Both the position numbers and the translations under genes were made by a program. A stretch of DNA of 6,035 nt from an uncultured Ruminococcus sp. (lineage in GTDB: Bacteria; Bacillota; Clostridia; Oscillospirales; Acutalibacteraceae). Numbering within the stretch: the first letter of the stretch is position 1; each line of letters opens with the position of its first letter. A model generated the notes under the pieces. That model was not told the DNA's origin and searched no databases. It saw nothing but the letters and a program-made list of their open reading frames with translations. The stretch spans positions 1-6,035 of the forward strand of contig CAMGGF010000087.1 in the NCBI GenBank assembly GCA_946055445.1, read 5' to 3'. Shown piece by piece: positions 1 through 4,470 of the stretch.

Positions 1-48
1 TGCTTGAACAATTTGCTATAGAAATATTTGTCTAACTTTTTGGGGTCA
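1..48. mobile_element. Terminal end of an IS3-family-like insertion sequence (partial, runs off left edge)
   Basis: Read on the minus strand from base 48 inwards, the sequence begins TGACCCCAAAAAGTTAGACA (48 to 29). This closely resembles the terminal inverted repeats I know from IS3-family elements of the IS150 group in Firmicutes: a TGACCCC start, an A-run, then GTTxGACA. The terminal TG fits the TG...CA ends of that family, so the element would extend leftwards out of the window. No transposase codons are visible, and the partner repeat and target duplication cannot be seen. It could instead be a solo end or a MITE-like remnant. Seen: the repeat-like terminus. Inferred: family and orientation. 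Confidence 0.55.
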
Positions 49-88
49 CTTCACCTTCGGATTGCAGGGGGATTTTGCATTTGCGGAT

Positions 89-361
89 TTATTTTTTCTT
101 TCGCAGTTTCCCGCCCAACGCGTCTGCGCCGTACAAGGCGCCGAAGATGGCGGCGGCAATTAGGGTAGACCAAAGGCGGTGAAACTCGTATTTTGCCTCT
201 AACACGCCTGTGGCAAACAGCACGCCGACAATGGTGACAATATACAGCGCCAAAAGGAAGGCTTTACACTTGTTTTGCGGCGTTTCGCGATAGGAAAGCA
301 CAAAGGCAAGCAAAACGGCAATTAGGGATACGCCGAGGTAAATACAGAAAAATTGTGTCAA
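89..361 (-). CDS. Small hypothetical membrane protein (90 aa, three predicted TM segments)
   Basis: I do not recognise this protein. The best start is TTG at 361, because a GGAGG ribosome binding site sits 7 bases upstream; the only longer ATG start (445) would lie inside scfB and has no comparable site. The product begins MTQFFCIYLG and has three hydrophobic stretches at about residues 4-23, 34-53 and 63-80, polar links containing SYRETPQNKCK and LEAKYEFHR, and a basic tail GGKLRKKK that is probably cytoplasmic. There is no signal peptidase site or catalytic motif. It begins 32 bases after the scfB stop on the same strand, so it is probably the last gene of the scfA-scfB operon. A role in export, immunity or membrane anchoring of the peptide is possible from context only. 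No clear terminator follows its stop codon. Confidence 0.72.
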   Translation of the reverse strand: MTQFFCIYLGVSLIAVLLAFVLSYRETPQNKCKAFLLALYIVTIVGVLFATGVLEAKYEFHRLWSTLIAAAIFGALYGADALGGKLRKKK

Positions 362-368
362 AGAACCG

Positions 369-373
369 CCTCC
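369..373 (-). promoter_or_regulatory. Ribosome binding site GGAGG that sets a TTG start
   Basis: On the minus strand GGAGG is followed by CGGTTCT and then TTG at 361, a 7-base spacing. It lies in the short gap after scfB and supports a 90-aa product instead of a 118-aa form overlapping scfB. Confidence 0.75.
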
Positions 374-393
374 GTGTGTAAAGGATTTTATCT

Positions 394-1779
394 TTACTCG
401 TTTTCTGCTTCCAAACTTTCCGCAACCTGCATCATCACGGCACATTCTATCCGCTTTTTGAACAGTTCACAGCCGTATTTGTATACGCCGGTAATCGAGC
501 CCGTCGCGTGGTAGGCGTTTGCCGCACAGCCGCCGCTGCAATAGAGTTTTGCCCAGCAGTCTTTGCATTCGGGACGCGCGTAGGCGTTACAGCACTTAAA
601 TTCCTGCTGTAAGTCGATGTTCGTGATCCCGTCGTAAATATTGCCCATTTTGTACTTTTCATCACCGACGAATTGGTGGCAGGGGTACAAATCGCCCCAC
701 GGCGTCACCGCCAAATATTCCGTGCCCGAGCCACAGCCCGAAATGCGTTTGTAAATGCACGGCCCGCCCGTTAAATCGAGCATATAGTGGTAAAAGGTGA
801 TGGGGTGTCCTTCTTTTTTGCGGCAGAGCATATCTTTTGCCAAAATTTCATATTGCTCGTACAGCACGGGCAAATCCGCTTCGGAAAGTGCATACGGTGC
901 GTCGGGCGCGCAGACCACGGGTTCCATGGAAAGTTCGGTAAAGCCCAAATCTGCCATATGGAAAATATCGTTTGTAAAATCAATGTTGTTCTTTGTGAAT
1001 GTACCGCGCACATAATAGCCTTTGTCGCCGCGCTTTTTCACAAATTCCTGAAATTTCGGCACAATTACATCATAACTGCCTTGCCCGTTGACGGTTTTGC
1101 GCAAACGGTCATGCACTTCCTTGCGCCCGTCTAAGGAAAGCACCACATTGTGGCACTCGCGGTTGGCAAATTCCGTCACTTCGTCATCTAACAATACGCC
1201 GTTGGTGGTTAAGGTGAAACGGAAGTTTTTGCCCTTTTCCTTTTCAATACTGCGCGCGTACGCGACCAACTGCTTGATGACTGCAAAATTCATCAGCGGT
1301 TCGCCGCCGAAAAAGTCCACTTCCAAGTTTTTACGCTTGCCCGAATGTTCCACCAAAAAGTCAAGCGCGCGTTTGCCCGTTTCAAAGGACATCAGCGCCC
1401 GTTCTCCGTGGTATTTGCCCTGCGCGGCAAAGCAGTATTCGCAGTTTAAGTTGCAGGTGTGCGCCACATGCAAACACAGCGCCTTCAATTCGGTGTGGCG
1501 GTTTTTAAAATCGAATGCCTTGTTTTCGTAAACATCTTCGGTAAAGAGTTTGCCGTCGGAAACAAGTTCTGCAATATCCGAAAGCATTTCGTCCAAATCC
1601 GCTTCGGTCACATCGGGGCGGTCACCGTATTTTTTCAGCAACGCTGCTTTTATTTCTGTTGGTGTATGGGTTTCAAACATTGCAATCGCGTCAAAGGCCA
1701 CTTCGTCCACCGCGTGCACCGCGCCGCTGAACACATCTAACACAATGTTGTACCCGTTTAATTTATATTGATGTACCAT
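394..1779 (-). CDS. scfB: SCIFF peptide radical SAM maturase (thioether-forming, SPASM domain)
   Basis: This cytoplasmic radical SAM enzyme should crosslink Cys side chains of the ScfA precursor into thioethers; characterised relatives are CteB of Clostridium thermocellum and Tte1186. At 461 aa it is near the usual family length. Residues 1 to about 95 form a PqqD-like RRE (precursor-recognition) region. The radical SAM core follows, with the 4Fe-4S motif CX3CX2C at C109, C113 and C116 (HTCNLNCEYC) and the SAM-binding GGEP at 158-161. The C-terminal SPASM region, which should hold two auxiliary clusters, carries C341, C349, C367, C396/C397, C405, C408, C414, C418, C437 and C446, including CKDCWAKLYCSGGC. 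The ATG at 1779 has GAGGA 6 bases upstream. The gene lies 70 bases after scfA, behind a terminator-like hairpin, so its expression probably depends on read-through. No key residue appears to be missing. Confidence 0.96.
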   Translation of the reverse strand: MVHQYKLNGYNIVLDVFSGAVHAVDEVAFDAIAMFETHTPTEIKAALLKKYGDRPDVTEADLDEMLSDIAELVSDGKLFTEDVYENKAFDFKNRHTELKALCLHVAHTCNLNCEYCFAAQGKYHGERALMSFETGKRALDFLVEHSGKRKNLEVDFFGGEPLMNFAVIKQLVAYARSIEKEKGKNFRFTLTTNGVLLDDEVTEFANRECHNVVLSLDGRKEVHDRLRKTVNGQGSYDVIVPKFQEFVKKRGDKGYYVRGTFTKNNIDFTNDIFHMADLGFTELSMEPVVCAPDAPYALSEADLPVLYEQYEILAKDMLCRKKEGHPITFYHYMLDLTGGPCIYKRISGCGSGTEYLAVTPWGDLYPCHQFVGDEKYKMGNIYDGITNIDLQQEFKCCNAYARPECKDCWAKLYCSGGCAANAYHATGSITGVYKYGCELFKKRIECAVMMQVAESLEAENE

Positions 1780-1785
1780 AGAAAA

Positions 1786-1790
1786 TCCTC
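1786..1790 (-). promoter_or_regulatory. scfB ribosome binding site abutting the hairpin's T-tract
   Basis: GAGGA precedes the scfB ATG with 6 bases (TTTTCT) between. It starts directly after the T-rich tail of the upstream hairpin, so only transcripts that read through the hairpin carry it. Confidence 0.75.
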
Positions 1791-1829
1791 AAAAAGAAAA
1801 GCCGTTTGCTGTTCAACAGAAAACGGCTT
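1791..1829 (-). terminator. Intrinsic terminator/attenuator between scfA and scfB
   Basis: On the minus strand AAGCCGTTT (1829-1821) pairs with AAACGGCTT (1807-1799). An inner CTGT/ACAG pairing (1819-1816 with 1812-1809) is separated from it by one T/C mismatch, and the loop is TGA. The stem is followed at once by TTCTTTTT (1798-1791). That is the form of a Rho-independent terminator, yet it sits inside the operon, 20 bases after the scfA stop and just before the scfB ribosome binding site. Leaky termination here would make the precursor mRNA more abundant than the maturase mRNA. The structure is seen; the partial efficiency is inferred. Confidence 0.82.
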
Positions 1830-1849
1830 CTTTGAAAATGCCAATAAAC

Positions 1850-2002
1850 TTATTTCTGCTCCATGCATTTTTCGCATTGCTGATTGGCAACGCCGCAGGA
1901 GGTTTTGCAAGCGCTCTGGCAAGAGGTCTGGCATTCGCCGCAACCGCCGGTTTTTGCGCTTTCTTTTAAATCCCGGGTTTTTACGGTTTGAATTCTTTTC
2001 AT
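1850..2002 (-). CDS. scfA: SCIFF ranthipeptide precursor (50 aa, seven cysteines)
   Basis: This is the RiPP precursor of the SCIFF family ('six Cys in forty-five'), substrate of ScfB. The leader begins MKRIQTVKTRDLKESAKT, and the core holds the family signature GGCGECQTSCQSACKTSC. It ends VANQQCEKCMEQK. Cysteines are at 21, 24, 28, 32, 36, 43 and 46. Two departures stand out. A seventh Cys (C46) sits in a short C-terminal extension. Residue 37 is Gly, whereas in the characterised SCIFF peptide Cys32 is joined to Thr37. The ATG at 2002 is preceded by AAGGAG, and a strong promoter lies at 2041-2069. The fate and function of mature SCIFF peptides are poorly known; a signalling role has been proposed in solventogenic clostridia. 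Family assignment is near certain; the effect of the changes is inference. Confidence 0.96.
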   Translation of the reverse strand: MKRIQTVKTRDLKESAKTGGCGECQTSCQSACKTSCGVANQQCEKCMEQK

Positions 2003-2013
2003 AATTCTAATTT

Positions 2014-2019
2014 CTCCTT
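2014..2019 (-). promoter_or_regulatory. scfA ribosome binding site AAGGAG
   Basis: AAGGAG lies 11 bases upstream of the scfA ATG at 2002, a slightly long spacing filled by AT-rich bases (AAATTAGAATT). Confidence 0.75.
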
Positions 2020-2040
2020 ACAAGAATTTTATTCGTAAAT

Positions 2041-2069
2041 ATAGTAGCACAAGGTGGGCGGTTTGTCAA
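2041..2069 (-). promoter_or_regulatory. Sigma-A-type promoter of the scfA-scfB operon
   Basis: On the minus strand a perfect -35 box TTGACA (2069-2064) is followed by a 17-base spacer and the -10 box TACTAT (2046-2041), preceded by TGC as in an extended -10. Transcription should start near 2034, giving a leader of about 32 bases before scfA. The -35 box overlaps the stop codon of the upstream decarboxylase-like gene (2066-2068). Confidence 0.82.
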
Positions 2070-2079
2070 TCGCAAACCG
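2059..2079. repeat. Short inverted repeat over the scfA -35 box
   Basis: CGGTTTG (2059-2065) and CAAACCG (2073-2079) form a perfect 7-base dyad with a 7-base centre that contains most of the TTGACA box and the stop codon of the upstream gene. No T-run follows on either strand, so it is not a convincing terminator. It could be an operator or simply chance. Confidence 0.4.
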
Positions 2080-3493
2080 TGATTTTCGGGAATTCTCCGC
2101 CGTCGGCAAGCACTTTCAACCCGTGCGCTTGTGCATTTTCGAGTGCGGCGGCAATTTCCCTTGTCACGCGCTCACCGCGCACCAACAAGGGCACCCCGGG
2201 CGGATAACACCAAACGGTGTTGAGACTCGTTTTCCCAACGGCGTTTTGTAACGGTACGCGCGCACCCGTCTGCTTTGCCGCTGCGGCAGGGGTAAACACA
2301 ACGGGCGGCAGGGGAACGGGCGTGAATTGCAGCGGTACGGCGGCACTTTGTAAAGTGCAGTCAATTTCCCGTAGCGCCGCAAAAAGCCGCGAAAAGCCCG
2401 CTTCGGTGTCGCAAACCGAGGTCATCAACAGGGCGTAGGTTACCGCCGCCATTTCGCCCTCGATTTTGTATTCTACGCGCAATTTCTGCAAAAGCGATAC
2501 ACCGTCTGTGTTCGTGTTTGCCGTTACAATCGGCAGTTTTCCGCCGTCAAAAGCGAAAAAGGCAGGGTGCATTTCTAAACAGTCTTTCCCTTTACATAAA
2601 ACGGTGCAATGTTCTAATACTTTGCAATTTTCCGAAAAATCGTCTAACCGTTCCGCATATTTCAAAAAGGCGGTTTGCCCGTTTTCCTCTAAAAACCGCA
2701 CGCATTCCGAAACGGAGGCCAACAAAATATAGGACGGGCTGGAAGTTTCAAAAACCGAAAGTTTCCGTTGAAAAGATGCGGGAGATATGCGGTCTGTGCA
2801 CAAATGCGCCGCCGCCGTCTGCGTGAGGGCGGGGAGGGTTTTGTGTAAAGAATGAATGACGATATCCGCACCTGCCGCCACCGCCGAACACATTTTTTGA
2901 TTTGTAAATGCCAAATGCGCACCGTGCGCCTCATCGACCAAAAGCGGAATATCTTTTGCGTGCAATATGTCCGCAATCGTGCGAATATCGCTGATGATCC
3001 CGTCATAAGTCGGTGAAGTCAGCACGCACAGGCGAATATCTTTGTTCTGTTTGAGCGCCTCTTCCACGCTTTTGGGTGCAATACTGCCCGCAATCCCCGT
3101 TTTTTCGTCTGTCGGCGGCTGGATATACACCGGCACAAGCCCCAACAACTCCACGGCATTGTAAACGGATTTGTGGCAGTTGCGCGCAAGCAAAATTTTG
3201 TCACCTTGTTGTGTTGCGGCGGCAATGCCTGCCAAAATCCCGCAGGTTGAACCGTTTACAAGCGCAAAACTGTGCTTTGCGCCGTAGAGCGCGCAAAGGC
3301 GGTCGTTTAAATCTTTTAAAATGCCCTCGGGTGCGTGCAAATCGTCAAATCCGTCAATTTCGGTAATGTCCATAGAATAGGGGAGGGCGTTGCCGAGCAT
3401 CGCGGTGTTGCGTTTGTGCCCCGGCATATGAAAGGGGTATGTATCCGTTTCGCCGTAGGCTTGCAAATGAAAAAGTAAATCGGTATGGTTCAT
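2066..3493 (-). CDS. Orn/Lys/Arg decarboxylase-family PLP enzyme (fold type I)
   Basis: A 475-aa cytoplasmic PLP enzyme of the short Orn/Lys/Arg decarboxylase family (Bacillus SpeA/YaaO type), probably decarboxylating a basic amino acid to a polyamine precursor; the substrate cannot be read from sequence. Visible motifs are FHMPGHKRN at 21-29, the phosphate-binding GSTCG at 81-85, H107 in ARNCHKS (expected to stack on the PLP ring), DEAHGAH at 187-193 with the PLP-contacting Asp and His, and the Schiff-base lysine K218 in HSLHKTLPALTQ. A C-terminal YPPGVPLLVRGE motif (430-441) is also typical. Length and motifs indicate an intact gene. Its ATG overlaps the stop of the AraC gene (ATGA), with GGGGG 7 bases upstream, so translation is probably coupled. 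Such genes are often annotated simply as aminotransferase class I/II; decarboxylation is inferred from the family. Confidence 0.9.
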   Translation of the reverse strand: MNHTDLLFHLQAYGETDTYPFHMPGHKRNTAMLGNALPYSMDITEIDGFDDLHAPEGILKDLNDRLCALYGAKHSFALVNGSTCGILAGIAAATQQGDKILLARNCHKSVYNAVELLGLVPVYIQPPTDEKTGIAGSIAPKSVEEALKQNKDIRLCVLTSPTYDGIISDIRTIADILHAKDIPLLVDEAHGAHLAFTNQKMCSAVAAGADIVIHSLHKTLPALTQTAAAHLCTDRISPASFQRKLSVFETSSPSYILLASVSECVRFLEENGQTAFLKYAERLDDFSENCKVLEHCTVLCKGKDCLEMHPAFFAFDGGKLPIVTANTNTDGVSLLQKLRVEYKIEGEMAAVTYALLMTSVCDTEAGFSRLFAALREIDCTLQSAAVPLQFTPVPLPPVVFTPAAAAKQTGARVPLQNAVGKTSLNTVWCYPPGVPLLVRGERVTREIAAALENAQAHGLKVLADGGEFPKITVCD

Positions 3494-4344
3494 GCTGTTG
3501 CCCCCTTTCGAAACTGTTTCGGCGTAACGCCTTTGTATTTTTTAAAGGTTTTCACAAAATAACTCAAATCGTTAAACCCGCACCCCAACGCAATATCCGT
3601 GACGGTTTCGTCGCTGTATAACAGTTGCTCGCACGCGCATTCCACGCGGTAATAGTTGAGATAGTCAATCGGCGTTCTGCCCGTCATTTCCGCAAAAAAG
3701 CGGCAAAAGTATTTCGGGGACATTTCCGCCGCCGCGGCAAGTTCTTCCAAGGTAATCGGCGCACTGTACTGTTCGCGGATTAGCCCCAACGCGTTTTTCA
3801 ACTGCCGAATCCGTTTACTGCCGCGCCCCGAAAGCGACACCGCCCCTTGGTAACAGCGGTTTTGTATGATTAACCCGATAAACTGCAACAGAAGGCCTTG
3901 CGTAATGCAGGCAAAGCCCTTTTCCTGGGCGGACAGCGTGTCGAACAACTGCCACAGTACTGCCGCTTCCGGCGTGCCGTTCCGAAATACACGCTGTAAC
4001 TCCACACGGTGATTTTGCACATCTTCCAATTCTTTTTTGCAGACGGAATTGCCGCCGATAAACGCGCTCAAATCCAAGTCGATGCATTCGTACACGCAGT
4101 CCGTCGGCGTGCCGCCGTGTAAAACACCGTCTTGAATGAGTGCCGTGTCGCCCTCGGAAAGACTGTATGTATCCTCGTTTAACGAAAGCGAAAAATGCCC
4201 CGAAACCACGCGCAACAGTTCGTAATCAATGTGCCAATGAAACGGCATTTGATAGCGCGGGTGGGTTTTGTCCACATGGTGAAATTCAATCGGAAAGTCG
4301 AAAGTTCCACGGATTTTTTGTTCTTGATAGTCCGAATAACTCAT
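3490..4344 (-). CDS. AraC-family transcriptional regulator with N-terminal cupin
   Basis: A 284-aa DNA-binding regulator. Residues about 20-95 form an AraC-type cupin (sensor) region with FHWHIDYELLRVVSG (H36, H38, E42), SLSEGDTALI and a further His in GVLHGG. About 178-280 is the AraC DNA-binding domain with two helix-turn-helix units, near 199-217 (LEELAAAAEMSPKYFCRFF) and 247-268 (DIALGCGFNDLSYFVKTF), closing with KGVTPKQFRK. Length is normal for the family. The ATG at 4344 has GAGGG 4 bases upstream, a somewhat close spacing. It is divergent from fucI across 126 bases, the common arrangement for a sugar-responsive activator beside its target, so L-fucose or a metabolite of it is a plausible ligand. 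It is also coupled to the downstream decarboxylase-like gene, which leaves open an amine-related role. Ligand is inferred only. Confidence 0.93.
   Translation of the reverse strand: MSYSDYQEQKIRGTFDFPIEFHHVDKTHPRYQMPFHWHIDYELLRVVSGHFSLSLNEDTYSLSEGDTALIQDGVLHGGTPTDCVYECIDLDLSAFIGGNSVCKKELEDVQNHRVELQRVFRNGTPEAAVLWQLFDTLSAQEKGFACITQGLLLQFIGLIIQNRCYQGAVSLSGRGSKRIRQLKNALGLIREQYSAPITLEELAAAAEMSPKYFCRFFAEMTGRTPIDYLNYYRVECACEQLLYSDETVTDIALGCGFNDLSYFVKTFKKYKGVTPKQFRKGATA
3501..3508 (-). promoter_or_regulatory. Ribosome binding site of the decarboxylase gene, inside the AraC coding end
   Basis: AAAGGGGG lies within the last codons of the AraC gene, 7 bases before the ATG at 3493. It supports independent initiation as well as coupling through the ATGA overlap. 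Confidence 0.7.
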
Positions 4345-4365
4345 AAGTCCCTCAAAAGTGAATAT

Positions 4366-4389
4366 TATTATACTTTATTGGTATTATAC
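4366..4389. repeat. Direct repeat TATTATAC in the divergent promoter region
   Basis: TATTATAC occurs at 4366-4373 and again at 4382-4389, a 16-base period. Read on the minus strand each copy contains a TATAAT-like box, so these may be alternative -10 elements for the AraC gene. They could also be half-sites for the regulator. In an AT-rich spacer, chance is a real alternative. Confidence 0.4.
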
Positions 4390-4412
4390 ACCTTGATTTC
4401 AGTAAAAAACAA
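4383..4412 (-). promoter_or_regulatory. Probable promoter of the AraC-decarboxylase operon
   Basis: On the minus strand TTGTTT (4412-4407), an 18-base spacer and a consensus TATAAT (4388-4383) form a usable promoter. A second TATAAT at 4372-4367 has no good -35 box and is the alternative. The region overlaps the fucI promoter on the other strand, so the two could compete or share a regulator. Confidence 0.5.
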
Positions 4413-4421
4413 CAGTATAAT
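4393..4421 (+). promoter_or_regulatory. Promoter of fucI
   Basis: TTGATT (4393-4398), a 17-base spacer and a perfect TATAAT (4416-4421) make a good sigma-A-type promoter. Transcription should start near 4428, leaving a leader of about 43 AT-rich bases before the start codon. The -35 box departs from consensus at its last two bases, which would suit activation by an AraC protein. Confidence 0.75.
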
Positions 4422-4454
4422 GAAAGAAAATAGAAATTTTTTATTTTTAATGCC

Positions 4455-4461
4455 AAGGAGG
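4455..4461 (+). promoter_or_regulatory. fucI ribosome binding site AAGGAGG
   Basis: A full AAGGAGG lies 9 bases upstream of the ATG at 4471, fixing the fucI start and predicting strong translation. Confidence 0.85.
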
Positions 4462-4470
4462 AATACAATA

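Noticed and set aside
362..445. Longer 118-aa form of the small membrane protein starting at ATG 445
   Set aside because: The extra 28 residues overlap the scfB 3' end, are basic and unlike the rest, and lack a ribosome binding site; TTG at 361 has GGAGG at good spacing.
1088..1531. 147-codon plus-strand frame inside scfB
   Set aside because: It is the complement of the radical SAM core of scfB, with no ribosome binding site or family resemblance.
1758..1943. 61-codon minus-strand frame overlapping the scfA 3' end, the hairpin and the scfB start
   Set aside because: It is out of frame with both scfA and scfB, and its apparent arginine- and cysteine-rich N-terminus is the shifted reading of the scfA core.
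2059..2079. Terminator for the decarboxylase-like gene
   Set aside because: The 7-base dyad is present, but no T-run follows it on the minus strand and its arms surround the stop codon, so termination is unlikely; it is reported only as a dyad.
4345..4470. Catabolite-repression (cre) site upstream of fucI
   Set aside because: I found no stretch matching the TGWAANCGNTNWCA pattern in this spacer.
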